Source: STF1-138 sp035356975
GTDB lineage: Bacteria > Patescibacteriota > Patescibacteriia > UBA1558 > S5-K13
Assembly: GCA_035356975.1 (NCBI GenBank)
Contig: DAORGW010000003.1
Span: 1-56,261, forward strand
Length of the DNA stretch: 56,261 nt
Direction of reading: 5' to 3'
Under the pieces are notes generated by a model that was given only the letters and a program-made list of their open reading frames with translations, was not told where the DNA came from and ran no database searches. The position numbers and the translations under genes are program-made. Shown piece after piece: positions 33,807 to 42,026 of the stretch. Each line of letters begins with the position of its first letter. The stretch's first letter is position 1.

Positions 33807-35885
33807 ATGACAAAAACCAAAGAATCAAAGAAAAAGGTAGTTGCGCTTATAAAACAAGTAAAAAAAAGATCTGGTAAAATTGTTGCATTTAATAGAAAGA
33901 ATATTTTTCAGGCCATTTTTAAGGCGGCCAAATCAGTTGGTGGTAGAGATACTAAAAGAGCAAATGAAATTACTGATGCAATTATAGAAGAATTAAATAG
34001 AAGATTTGGTTCAGATATTATTCCAGAAGTTGAACAAATACAAGACATGGTAGAAAAAGTTTTAATAGAGCGTGGACATGCAAAAACAGCAAAATCATAT
34101 ATTTTATACAGAGATTTGCACAATAGAATCAGAGATATTAAATCAATTATTGATGCAGATGAGTTAATTTCTAATTATATTGGAGAGCTAGATTGGCAGG
34201 TAAGAGAAAACGCAAATATGGCTTTTTCTTTGCAGGGTTTAAATGCTTATATTTCTTCAACCGTTCAAAAAAATTATTGGCTTAATAAAATTTATTCAAA
34301 GAGGGCTCGCGATGCTGAGAAATCAGGAGAACTTCATATTCATGATTTAGATTTATTGGCTGTTTATTGTTGTGGTTGGGATTTGAAAGATTTGCTTATG
34401 GTTGGTTTTAAGGGTGTTACTGGAAAGGTAGCAACAAAACCAGCGAAACACCTAAGAACAGCACTTGGTCAATCTGTTAATTTTTTCTATACATTACAGG
34501 GCGAAGCAAATGGAGCACAGGCATTTGCTAATTTTGATACCTACATGGCTCCATTTATAAGATACGACAAACTTGATTACAAACAGGTAAAGCAATGTAT
34601 TCAAGAGTTTATGTTTAATATGAGTGTGCCAACAAGAGTAGGATTTCAAAATCCGTTTACAAATATAACTATGGATTTAACTGTTCCAAAGATTATGAAA
34701 GATGAACCTGTTATAATCGGCGGAGAATTAAGGAAAGAAACTTATGGGGATTTTCAGAAAGAAATGGATATATTTAATGAAGCATTTGCAGAGGTAATGA
34801 TGGAAGGAGATGCAAATGGGCGTGTTTTTTCATTTCCAATACCAACATATAACATCACAAAAGATTTTGATTGGGACAATCCAAAATATAAAAAATTATG
34901 GGAAATGACTGCAAAATATGGTATTCCTTATTTTGCAAATTTTGTAAATTCTGATATGAGCCCTGATGACGCAAGAAGCATGTGTTGTAGATTGAGGCTT
35001 GATAATAGAGAACTCAGGCGTCGCGGTGGAGGACTTTTTGGATCAAATCCACTTACAGGAAGTATTGGCGTTGTAACAATCAATATGCCCCGCATTGGAT
35101 ATTTATCAAAAACTAAGAAAGAATTTTTTGATAGATTGGGAGAGTTGATGGATGTTGCAAAAGATACGCTAGAAACAAAAAGAAAGATATTGGAACAATT
35201 AACACAAAGAGGATTATATCCATATTCAAAATTTTATTTAAGGGATATTTATGAAAGATTTGGTGAATATTGGAAAAATCATTTTAATACAATTGGACTT
35301 TTAGGAATGAACGAAGCTCTTATAAATTTTATGAAAAAAGATATAGGAAGTGAAGAAGGAAAAAAATTTGCTCTTGAAATAATGAATTTTATGAGAGAAA
35401 AATTACAAAAATACCAAGAAGAAACAGGTGATATGTTTAATTTAGAAGCAACTCCAGGAGAGGGAACTAGTCACAGATTCGCACTTTTAGATAAAAAGAA
35501 TTTTCCTGATATTATAGTCGCAAACGAAGAGGCATATAAAAATGGAGCTCCGGCATTTTATACAAATTCAACACATCTACCAGTAAATTATACTGATGAT
35601 GTTTTTGCAATATTAGATAAACAAGATGATTTGCAGGCACTTTACACCGGAGGAACCGTGATACATTTGTTTATTGGTGAAAGAATTGACGATCCAGAAG
35701 TTTGTAAAAAATTAGTTAAAAAAGTAGCAAAAAATTATAAATTGCCATATTTTTCTATTACTCCTACATTTTCTGTTTGTCCAAAGCATGGTTATATTTC
35801 TGGTGAACATCGTTATTGTCCACTTTGTGATCAAGAAATTGGCTATCATGCAGCTGAATCGAGCGAGCACAAGACACTTTACTAA
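33807..35885 (+). CDS. nrdD: Anaerobic (class III) ribonucleotide reductase, catalytic chain without glycyl-radical end
   Basis: 692 aa from 33807; an ATG at 33681 would add 42 non-family residues that lie over the promoter. An N-terminal ATP-cone (KRSGKIVAFNRKNIFQAI, about 19-110) gives allosteric control. The barrel holds LGQSVNFFYTLQGEANGAQ, SMCCRLRLDNREL (active-site Cys), GSIGVVTINMPRIGYL and NLEATPGEGTSHRFA. The zinc site CPKHGY...EHRYCPLC ends the chain. A normal NrdD continues into a glycyl-radical motif about 20-40 residues later; here a TAA stop follows ESSEHKTLY, and that motif is encoded by a separate gene at 35951. It reduces NTPs to dNTPs without oxygen, activated by NrdG. Confidence 0.95.
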   Translation: MTKTKESKKKVVALIKQVKKRSGKIVAFNRKNIFQAIFKAAKSVGGRDTKRANEITDAIIEELNRRFGSDIIPEVEQIQDMVEKVLIERGHAKTAKSYILYRDLHNRIRDIKSIIDADELISNYIGELDWQVRENANMAFSLQGLNAYISSTVQKNYWLNKIYSKRARDAEKSGELHIHDLDLLAVYCCGWDLKDLLMVGFKGVTGKVATKPAKHLRTALGQSVNFFYTLQGEANGAQAFANFDTYMAPFIRYDKLDYKQVKQCIQEFMFNMSVPTRVGFQNPFTNITMDLTVPKIMKDEPVIIGGELRKETYGDFQKEMDIFNEAFAEVMMEGDANGRVFSFPIPTYNITKDFDWDNPKYKKLWEMTAKYGIPYFANFVNSDMSPDDARSMCCRLRLDNRELRRRGGGLFGSNPLTGSIGVVTINMPRIGYLSKTKKEFFDRLGELMDVAKDTLETKRKILEQLTQRGLYPYSKFYLRDIYERFGEYWKNHFNTIGLLGMNEALINFMKKDIGSEEGKKFALEIMNFMREKLQKYQEETGDMFNLEATPGEGTSHRFALLDKKNFPDIIVANEEAYKNGAPAFYTNSTHLPVNYTDDVFAILDKQDDLQALYTGGTVIHLFIGERIDDPEVCKKLVKKVAKNYKLPYFSITPTFSVCPKHGYISGEHRYCPLCDQEIGYHAAESSEHKTLY

Positions 35886-35896
35886 TTTTTTATACT

Positions 35897-35925
35897 TTTA
35901 CCAAAATTTTATAAAGAGTTATAAT
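35897..35925 (+). promoter_or_regulatory. Possible promoter of the free-standing glycyl-radical gene
   Basis: TTTACC, 17 bp spacer, TATAAT, ending 26 bp before the ATG at 35951. Confidence 0.55.
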
Positions 35926-35950
35926 ATAATTAAGAATTAATGAAAAGCAT

Positions 35951-36103
35951 ATGAATCAAGACAAAAACAAAAATTTAAATGAGACCCCAAAAAGACAGCA
36001 ATGTGAGGTCTACTCTAGGGTTGTCGGATATCTAAGACCAGTTTCTCAGTGGAATGATGGAAAGCAAGCAGAATTTAACGAGAGAAAGTGTGCTAAAGTT
36101 TAG
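35951..36103 (+). CDS. Free-standing NrdD glycyl-radical domain (50 aa)
   Basis: 50 aa. After a 17-residue polar lead it carries EVYSRVVGYLRPVSQWNDGK and then AEFNERK, the end of a class III ribonucleotide reductase: the radical Gly is residue 26 in RVVGY. In ordinary NrdD this is fused to the zinc domain; here a stop and 65 nt of intergenic DNA separate it from nrdD. The gap holds a promoter-like sequence and a strong terminator follows. A frameshift does not explain the split because both reading frames end and begin cleanly. The peptide would have to dock on the 692-aa chain, like YfiD on pyruvate formate-lyase (known), though for NrdD this is inference. Confidence 0.85.
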   Translation: MNQDKNKNLNETPKRQQCEVYSRVVGYLRPVSQWNDGKQAEFNERKCAKV

Positions 36104-36114
36104 TAGTTTTTAAT

Positions 36115-36150
36115 ACCTCCTCCATTGTGATATTATAGTGGAGGAGGTTT
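36115..36150 (+). terminator. Terminator after the glycyl-radical gene
   Basis: Perfect 10-bp stem ACCTCCTCCA/TGGAGGAGGT with 14-nt loop and a T-run. It separates the peptide gene from nrdG. Confidence 0.88.
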
Positions 36151-36169
36151 TATTATCTAAAGTGATGAT

Positions 36170-36886
36170 ATGCAGGAAACAAATTTTCAAATCGCAGGAT
36201 TACAAAAAACATCTTTAATTGATTATCCTAAAAAAATTTCAGCAATTCTTTTTACACAAGGTTGTAATTTTAGATGTCGTTATTGTCACAATCCAGAACT
36301 TATTCCATTTAATCAAGAAATGATTTTTAATATATCTGAAGAAGAAGTTTTAGATTTTTTAAAAAATAGAAAACATAAAATAGAAGCATTGTGTATAACT
36401 GGAGGAGAGCCACTGCTTCAAAGAGGACTAAAAGAATTCATACAAAAAGTTAAAAAAATGAAATACAAAGTAAAACTTGATACAAATGGAAGTAATTTTG
36501 AATTACTTAAAAATTTAATTGAAGAAAAGTTAGTTGATTATATAGCAATGGATTATAAAGCTCACGTTGGTATTTTTGAAAAAATTACTCAAGTGCCAAA
36601 ATCTATGTTTAAAGAAATTACAAAAACCAAAGATTATCTTATAAATTCCAAATTAAAATATGAATTTAGAATAACAATTCTTCCAAGGTTTTTTAATAAT
36701 GACGATATTTTAAAATTAGCCGAAGAATTAAAGGGTGCAAAATTAGTTTATTTACAAAATTTTCACGACAACGGAAAGCTTCTAGATGAATCGCTTGCTG
36801 GAGAATTGGGTTTTCCAATTGTAAAATTAAAGGAATATCAGAAAATAATGAAACAATATGTGAAGAAATGTGAAATTAGGAATTGA
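36170..36886 (+). CDS. nrdG: Radical SAM activating enzyme of anaerobic ribonucleotide reductase
   Basis: 238 aa. TSLIDYPKKISAILFTQGC leads to the radical SAM cluster site CNFRCRYC (CxxxCxxC, Cys about 31-38), then ITGGEPLLQ and KLDTNG, all standard. It makes the 5'-deoxyadenosyl radical that creates the glycyl radical, here presumably on the separate 50-aa peptide. The size and TSLIDYPKKIS opening fit the NrdG2 group. It comes after a terminator, so expression is partly separate from the peptide gene. Confidence 0.93.
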   Translation: MQETNFQIAGLQKTSLIDYPKKISAILFTQGCNFRCRYCHNPELIPFNQEMIFNISEEEVLDFLKNRKHKIEALCITGGEPLLQRGLKEFIQKVKKMKYKVKLDTNGSNFELLKNLIEEKLVDYIAMDYKAHVGIFEKITQVPKSMFKEITKTKDYLINSKLKYEFRITILPRFFNNDDILKLAEELKGAKLVYLQNFHDNGKLLDESLAGELGFPIVKLKEYQKIMKQYVKKCEIRN

Positions 36887-36946
36887 TTTTTTTAATTCTA
36901 TAAAACAAAAATTATTTTCTTCTGTCGTTTTAAATAATTTATAAAC

Positions 36947-36983
36947 AAAAAAGCGCCCGTAATATAACAGACGCCATTTTTTT
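36947..36983. terminator. Bidirectional terminator between nrdG and the 101-aa gene
   Basis: GCGCCCG/CAGACGC stem (two G-U pairs in the minus transcript) with A-run on one side and T-run on the other. Confidence 0.78.
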
Positions 36984-37007
36984 ATATTTTTAGTATTAAA
37001 GTTTTGT

Positions 37008-37313
37008 CTAAAATTGTAAATGTTTTTCTAATTTTTTTTCTAATTCTTCTTTTGTCTCAGCTAAGGCATTGTCTCTTATTGAAATTTTTCGTGTCCAAGT
37101 ACATATTTCACACAATAACTTTTTCTTTTTTATGGGAATTAATCTCCACAATAAAGCGCTTTCTTCAATAAAAAATAGGTAGTTTAGACTTGAAAAACCT
37201 GAGTATTTGTCTTTCCATCTTTTTTCTTTAAAATATACAGATTTTTTTATTTTTCTTTGTATGAAGATCCGCATATCTTCTAATGCTTGTAAAAAAGATT
37301 CTTCTTTATTCAT
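37008..37313 (-). CDS. Unknown 101-aa basic protein, strong-SD single-gene unit
   Basis: Start set at 37313 by GGGAGGA 3 nt upstream; the ATG at 37352 lies in the promoter region. Very basic and helical (FIQRKIKKSVYFKEKRW), with one short Cys pair (CEIC at about 69-72) and a Lys/Glu coiled-coil end. Not recognised; a nucleic-acid-binding role is possible from charge alone. It is a monocistronic unit. Confidence 0.75.
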   Translation of the reverse strand: MNKEESFLQALEDMRIFIQRKIKKSVYFKEKRWKDKYSGFSSLNYLFFIEESALLWRLIPIKKKKLLCEICTWTRKISIRDNALAETKEELEKKLEKHLQF

Positions 37314-37358
37314 TTTTCCTCCCACGAAATTATTTTTACTAATTTTTGTCAATTATAA

Positions 37359-37387
37359 ATTTAATCATATTTGAATATTTTTGTCAA
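37359..37387 (-). promoter_or_regulatory. Promoter of the 101-aa gene
   Basis: Minus strand TTGACA, 17 bp spacer, TTAAAT. A second copy of the ATTGACAAAAAT block lies 35 bp nearer the gene but has no good -10. Confidence 0.65.
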
Positions 37388-37402
37388 TTATAAATTTATA
37401 AC

Positions 37403-37431
37403 AAAAAAATCTCCCAGGAGGAGAGTTTTTT
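37403..37431. terminator. Terminator after tRNA-Gly (UCC)
   Basis: Stem TCTCC/GGAGA flanked by a T-run on each side; a small TCGAG/CTCGA hairpin sits right at the tRNA 3' end (37438-37452). Confidence 0.8.
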
Positions 37432-37454
37432 GATGGTCGAGTTTAGCTCGATGG

Positions 37455-37526
37455 AGCGGGTGAGCGGAATCGAACCGCCCTCTTCAGCTTGGAAGGCTGA
37501 CATAATAGCCACTATACGACACCCGC
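37455..37526 (-). tRNA. tRNA-Gly (UCC)
   Basis: Minus strand. Acceptor GCGGGTG/CACCCGC, anticodon loop CTTCCAA, T-loop TTCGATT, discriminator U, CCA encoded (37452-37454). It is the third Gly isoacceptor in the window and reads GGA/GGN. Confidence 0.95.
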
Positions 37527-37585
37527 ATAAACTAACTATATTATTTAATCATATATTTTTTTTGTGGTCAAGTTTTCGCCCCTTA

Positions 37586-38071
37586 TTATTTTAAATTATA
37601 CATACAAGTGAGTGCCGCAGAAATAGCATCAGCTGTATCATCTTTTTTTGGTACAGATTTTAATTTAAGTATAATTTTTACCATTTCCTTCATTTGATTT
37701 TTATCAGCTTTTCCATAAGAAGTGATGGCTTGTTTTATTTGAAGAGGAGTAAATTCATAAATAGGTAATTTATTTTGACACAACGTAAGAATTATTACAC
37801 CCCTAGCATGACCAACATCCATTGCAGTTTTGACATTTTTACAAAAATATAATTTTTCAACACCAACAAAATCGGGTTTATATTTTTTTATTAATTGAGT
37901 AAGTTCTTTGTGTATTGTATTTAATCTTTCTTTGAAGTCTGTCTTTGCGGGTGTTTCAATACAACCACAGCTTATTAGTTTTGGTTGTTTTTCATAAGTT
38001 ATAAATCCATAGCCAATTGTTGCAAGTCCAGGGTCTATGCCCATTATTATTTTTGTTTTTTTATTCTGCAT
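37586..38071 (-). CDS. ruvC: Holliday junction resolvase RuvC
   Basis: 161 aa, normal length. Catalytic acids: Asp in MGIDPGLATIGYG, Glu in GVEKLYF, and the Asp pair in KKDDTADAISAA. It cleaves four-way DNA junctions moved by RuvAB. The start overlaps the yebC stop by 11 nt; ruvA and ruvB, which often follow, are not adjacent here. Confidence 0.96.
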   Translation of the reverse strand: MQNKKTKIIMGIDPGLATIGYGFITYEKQPKLISCGCIETPAKTDFKERLNTIHKELTQLIKKYKPDFVGVEKLYFCKNVKTAMDVGHARGVIILTLCQNKLPIYEFTPLQIKQAITSYGKADKNQMKEMVKIILKLKSVPKKDDTADAISAALTCMYNLK

Positions 38072-38762
38072 TAGAGTAATAATTATTCACATCATCGTTC
38101 TCTTCGAGCGCTTCAAATAATTTATCAAGTGTTTCTGTGTTCTCTACATTAACTTTTGTTTTTGGTATATATTCAAGTTCTGCATTATCAATATTTACAA
38201 TATTTTTAATTTTTTCTTGAACTTTTTGTAGATCTTCCATTTGTGTTATTATTCTTATTTCATCATCAGAATTTTCTATATCAAGTGCGCCAGCATCTAT
38301 AATTGATAATTCTTGATCATCATTTAAAGATGTATTTTTTGTATAAATAACTCCACGTCTATCAAACTGCCACATAACAGAATTACTTGCTCCGAGTGAT
38401 CCACCGTGTTTTGATAATAAATGTTTTATATCAGCTGCGCTTCTATTTTTATTGTCGGTTACAGATTCTATTATAAGCGCAACTCCATTTGGTCCATATG
38501 CTTCGTATGTGATTTCCTCAAGCACATTTCCTTCACCAATTCCAGCACCACGAGCAATTGCTCTTTCTATGTTATCTTTGGGTACAGAAAAACTTTTTGC
38601 CTTGTCAATTGCCATTCGAAGTTTAAAATTCATATCAGGGTCTGCGCCATCGCGAGCCGCTATTTGAATAATTTTTGTAAGTTTTGTAAATGTTGATGAT
38701 CTTTTGGAATCAACAAGTGCTTTTTTGTGTTTTGTTGTTGCCCATTTTGAGTGTCCTGACAT
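38061..38762 (-). CDS. yebC: YebC/PmpR-family regulatory protein
   Basis: 233 aa, normal length. Typical opening MSGHSKWATTKHKKALVDSK, then KAKSFSVPKDNIERAIARGA and EAYGPNGVALIIE. Members help ribosomes through difficult (for example proline-rich) sequences or act as regulators. The YebC-RuvC order is conserved in many bacteria. Confidence 0.96.
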   Translation of the reverse strand: MSGHSKWATTKHKKALVDSKRSSTFTKLTKIIQIAARDGADPDMNFKLRMAIDKAKSFSVPKDNIERAIARGAGIGEGNVLEEITYEAYGPNGVALIIESVTDNKNRSAADIKHLLSKHGGSLGASNSVMWQFDRRGVIYTKNTSLNDDQELSIIDAGALDIENSDDEIRIITQMEDLQKVQEKIKNIVNIDNAELEYIPKTKVNVENTETLDKLFEALEENDDVNNYYSNAE

Positions 38763-38849
38763 AGTGTTGTGTTATTAAATGCAGTATTTCAACTTAGAAG
38801 TTAAATAACCATTTGATTGTTTAGATAAACATATTTTAGCAAGATAAAT

Positions 38850-38878
38850 TTGCAGTGTAAAGCCATAAGCTATACAAT
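38850..38878 (+). promoter_or_regulatory. Promoter of the glycan operon
   Basis: TTGCAG, 17 bp spacer, TACAAT; 34 bp before the ATG at 38913. Confidence 0.6.
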
Positions 38879-38912
38879 ATATATAATTATTATTAATTAT
38901 CCTACGGTGTTT

Positions 38913-39620
38913 ATGAATAATGAATTTGATTTATTTGCCAAAGACTACAGAAAAATTCATAATGAAAATCTTAAAATTTCAGGTGCTAATAGTAATTATT
39001 TTACTGAATATAAGATTTTGGAAGTAAAAAGAAGCGAGAAGGGTAAAAAAATAGAATCGATATTTGATTTTGGTTGTGGGGACGGAACGTCATTGGTTTA
39101 TTTTAGGAAACATTTTCCATCCGCGGATTTATGTGGAGTAGACGTATCTCTTAAAAGTATCGAGGAGGCTAATAGTAAAAACATAAAAAATAGTAATATT
39201 TTTTTGATTAATAATGAAAATGATTTAAAAAATTTAATAGAGGATAATAAATTTGATATTATTTTTATATCCTGCGTTTTTCACCACATAGAGGATGAAA
39301 ATATTTTAAACAATATATTAAAAGAATGTTTTAGAATTTTAAAAAATGATGGTGTTTTATATATTTTTGAGCATAATCCGTATAATCCAATGACAAGAAG
39401 AATTGTAAAAGATTGTATATTTGATAAAGGTATTAGACTTATAAATCCAAAGAAATTAAAAAAATTAGTTTTAAATAACCAATTTAAAAATTCATCTGTA
39501 AACTTTACATTGTTTTTTCCAAGATTTTCAATATTTAAACCATTTTTTATTTTTGAAAAATTTTTAATTAAATTGCCAATAGGAGGACAATACTATATAA
39601 AAGCAAAAAAATATGAATAA
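38913..39620 (+). CDS. Class I SAM-dependent methyltransferase
   Basis: 235 aa from 38913 (the ATG at 38850 lies on the -35 box). Motif I FDFGCGDGTSL (about 48-58), acidic loop CGVDVSLKS, FDIIFISCVFHHIED for motif II, and LKNDGVLYIFEHNP for motif III. A C-terminal Phe/Lys-rich hydrophobic patch (FLKPFFIFEKFLIK type) may bind membrane or a lipid-linked glycan. It likely methylates a sugar or polyprenyl-linked intermediate made by the genes that follow. The stop overlaps the next gene by 8 nt. Confidence 0.85.
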   Translation: MNNEFDLFAKDYRKIHNENLKISGANSNYFTEYKILEVKRSEKGKKIESIFDFGCGDGTSLVYFRKHFPSADLCGVDVSLKSIEEANSKNIKNSNIFLINNENDLKNLIEDNKFDIIFISCVFHHIEDENILNNILKECFRILKNDGVLYIFEHNPYNPMTRRIVKDCIFDKGIRLINPKKLKKLVLNNQFKNSSVNFTLFFPRFSIFKPFFIFEKFLIKLPIGGQYYIKAKKYE

Positions 39621-40560
39621 ACTTGCAATAATTATTCCCTGCTATAACGAGGAAGAGTGTTTATTAGAGGTAGCTCAAGAAATTAAAAAAGTCCTTATTT
39701 CTTTACAAGAAAAATTAAAAATATCTCAAGATAGCTTTATTTATTTTGTTGATGATGGAAGCGAGGATAGAACCTGGGAAATTATATCTGAATTACATAA
39801 AAAAGACTCTAAAATGTTTAAGGGTTTAAAATTTTCTAGAAATTTTGGACATCAAAATGCTGTTCTTGCGGGATTATTTTATACAAAAGAAAAAGCAGAT
39901 TTTTTTGTAAGTATTGATGCGGATCTACAGGATGATGTTATTGCAATAGAAAGTTTTTTAGATGCTTTCTATAATAACGGATCTGAAATTGTATACGGTG
40001 TAAGAAAAAAAAGAGAAACAGATACGTTTTTTAAAAAATTTACAGCAAAGTTTTTTTATAAATTAATGATATTTATGGGCGTAAAAATTGTTTATAATCA
40101 TGCTGACTATAGGTTTGCAAGTAAAAGAGCAATAGAGAGTCTATTTTTATTTAATGAAGTTAATCTTTTTTTAAGAGGAATATTCCCACTTATAGGATTT
40201 AAGACAGAAACTGTTTTTTATGATAGAAAAGAAAGAAAGTTTGGGGAATCAAAATATAATCTCAGAAAAATGATTGGTTTTGCATGGGATGGAATCACGT
40301 CTTTTAGTGTTGCGCCATTAAGATTTTTTGTATTTTTGAGCTTTTTTATTCTCATATCATCACTAATTTTAGGAGTTTATTTTTTAATAAGATATTTTAT
40401 TGGTGAAACCGTTACTGGATGGACTTCGCTTGCAATTTTGATATTGTTTTTAGGTTCGTTGCAATGTTTGGGTATAGGCATTTTGGGTGAATATATAGGA
40501 AAGATTTATAAAGAAACTAAAGCAAGACCAAGATTTATAAAAGATATAGAGCTATTTTAA
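39613..40560 (+). CDS. Family 2 glycosyltransferase with two C-terminal helices (GtrB/ArnC-like)
   Basis: 315 aa. N-terminal GT-A domain: LAIIIPCYNEEECL, FVDDGSEDRTWEII, SRNFGHQNAVLAGL and SIDADLQDD (metal-binding DxD), then KFGESKYNLRKM. Two membrane helices at the end (about 235-258 and 272-296) with GEYIGKIYKETKARP fit the polyprenyl-phosphate glycosyltransferase subgroup. It transfers a hexose to undecaprenyl phosphate on the inner face; the sugar is unknown. Start overlaps the methyltransferase. Confidence 0.93.
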   Translation: MNKLAIIIPCYNEEECLLEVAQEIKKVLISLQEKLKISQDSFIYFVDDGSEDRTWEIISELHKKDSKMFKGLKFSRNFGHQNAVLAGLFYTKEKADFFVSIDADLQDDVIAIESFLDAFYNNGSEIVYGVRKKRETDTFFKKFTAKFFYKLMIFMGVKIVYNHADYRFASKRAIESLFLFNEVNLFLRGIFPLIGFKTETVFYDRKERKFGESKYNLRKMIGFAWDGITSFSVAPLRFFVFLSFFILISSLILGVYFLIRYFIGETVTGWTSLAILILFLGSLQCLGIGILGEYIGKIYKETKARPRFIKDIELF

Positions 40561-40563
40561 TAA

Positions 40564-41568
40564 ATGAATATAAAAAATATGAAAAACAATGATGTTTTTA
40601 AAACATTTGAGAATAATTACAAACAATTTGAGCAAATTTTTGAAGAATTTGCTAAATCAAATCTAAAAAATAAATTTGGGCAAATCGATAAGATTCTTGT
40701 TTGTGGAATGGGTGGATCAACACTGGGACCACATTTTGTAAAGAATGCATTTTTAAATAAAATAAACGTTCCTATTATAATTTCAAATGAATATAATTTG
40801 CCAAATTGGGTTGATAAAAAAACCCTAATTGTAATTTCAAGTTTTTCGGGCGAAACAGAGGAGTCAATTAGTTGTTTCAGGGAAGCACAAAAGAAAAATT
40901 TAAAAACATTTATAGTTTGCACTGGCGGAAATCTATCAAAAGAAGATTCGCTAAAATTTGTTTATAATCCAAAATATAATTATGCTAAAAATCCTAGATT
41001 TGCAATTGGCTATTCGATAGCAATTTTTATTGTTTTGTTAAATAAATTGGGATTTTTGAAGTATAGTATAAAAGATATTATTCAACATATTAAAATATTT
41101 TCAAAAGGAAAGTTTCAATCAAAAAAAATAGCACAAAAAATTGTAAGTAAAATTCCAGTTATTATCGCATCCGAACATTTATTCGGAAATGCTCATATTT
41201 TTAATAATCAGATCAATGAAACGGGGAAGAATTTTGCGTCTTATTTTTCAATTCCTGAAATTTGTCATCATCAATTTGAGGGACTTGAATTTCCAAAAAA
41301 TTTAAATAGTCAAATCATTTATATTTTAATAATTTCAAATCTATATCATAGAAGAAATCAGAAAAGATATGAAATAATGAAACAAATTTTAAATAAAAAG
41401 AAAATTAAATTTATAGAAATTAAAGCCATCGGAAATAATATTTTTGAAGAAGCAATGTATGTTTTGGGGATTTCTTCTTATGTATCTTTTTATTTAGCGA
41501 ATTTTAATAGGGTTGATCCACAACCAAATCCATGGGTTGATTATCTAAAAGAAAATATGAAAGAATAG
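40564..41568 (+). CDS. Bifunctional phosphoglucose/phosphomannose isomerase-like protein (SIS domains)
   Basis: 334 aa. First SIS domain: KILVCGMGGSTLGPHFV and LIVISSFSGETEES (phosphosugar-binding Ser/Thr loop). Second SIS domain has PVIIASEHLFGNA, a catalytic-type NETGKNFA and CHHQFEGLEFP (His/Glu pair), close to the archaeal-type Pgi/Pmi. It interconverts fructose-6-phosphate with glucose- or mannose-6-phosphate, feeding nucleotide-sugar supply for this operon. Spacing 3 nt from the glycosyltransferase. Confidence 0.88.
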   Translation: MNIKNMKNNDVFKTFENNYKQFEQIFEEFAKSNLKNKFGQIDKILVCGMGGSTLGPHFVKNAFLNKINVPIIISNEYNLPNWVDKKTLIVISSFSGETEESISCFREAQKKNLKTFIVCTGGNLSKEDSLKFVYNPKYNYAKNPRFAIGYSIAIFIVLLNKLGFLKYSIKDIIQHIKIFSKGKFQSKKIAQKIVSKIPVIIASEHLFGNAHIFNNQINETGKNFASYFSIPEICHHQFEGLEFPKNLNSQIIYILIISNLYHRRNQKRYEIMKQILNKKKIKFIEIKAIGNNIFEEAMYVLGISSYVSFYLANFNRVDPQPNPWVDYLKENMKE

Positions 41569-41570
41569 AA

Positions 41571-42026
41571 ATGTGGAAAAAGATTAGCAATTTTTTAAAT
41601 TTTTTTTGTGTAACTATTTTTTGTTTAATTGTCTTACTATTTTTTTATCTTGAAAATGTTATCCCAAGAACCGCTTTTGTTATTGGTAAATTTGAATATT
41701 TTTTGAGAGCAATAACAAGTTTTATTGTTTGTGTTTGTCCAGTTTTAATTTTGTTATCTTGTAGTAAATTTATTAAAAATAAGATTCTCACATATTTTAT
41801 TTATGTATTTTTTTGTCTTTATTATTTGTTTTTATTTTTTCTTTTGTTTTATTTGATTATAACTGAAAATTTTTTTGACATAGATTTTTTTATAAATAAT
41901 TTTAGAGAGGCTTTTTTTACTATTTCCTCTATTTTTAGTGGATTTAAGGTATTATCGATTGTACTTTTTTGCCTCATTTTTATTTTAAGTTTTTTTGTAA
42001 CAATAAATTTTTTAATTTTAGGCTAA
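41571..42026 (+). CDS. LTA synthase-like sulfatase, N-terminal membrane part (frameshifted gene)
   Basis: 151 aa of four or five hydrophobic helices, the expected membrane domain of LtaS-type phosphoglycerol transferases. The frame ends TINFLILG-stop. Adding one T to the run near 42017-42020 makes it read on as IFRLRISKRF, exactly where the next frame begins, so this and the next entry are one gene of about 605 codons. The break may be natural or an assembly/homopolymer error. Confidence 0.75.
   Translation: MWKKISNFLNFFCVTIFCLIVLLFFYLENVIPRTAFVIGKFEYFLRAITSFIVCVCPVLILLSCSKFIKNKILTYFIYVFFCLYYLFLFFLLFYLIITENFFDIDFFINNFREAFFTISSIFSGFKVLSIVLFCLIFILSFFVTINFLILG

Noticed and set aside
36170..36886. 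Could this radical SAM gene be the missing third part of the MEMO1-AMMECR1 set
   Set aside because: The TSLIDYPKKIS opening and 238-aa length fit NrdG2 and it follows nrdD; the AmmeMemoRadiSam radical SAM protein is longer.
37343..37399. Direct repeat of ATTGACAAAAAT before the 101-aa gene as an operator pair
   Set aside because: Only two copies; one is the -35 box and the other has no matching -10, so a simple promoter duplication is enough to explain it.
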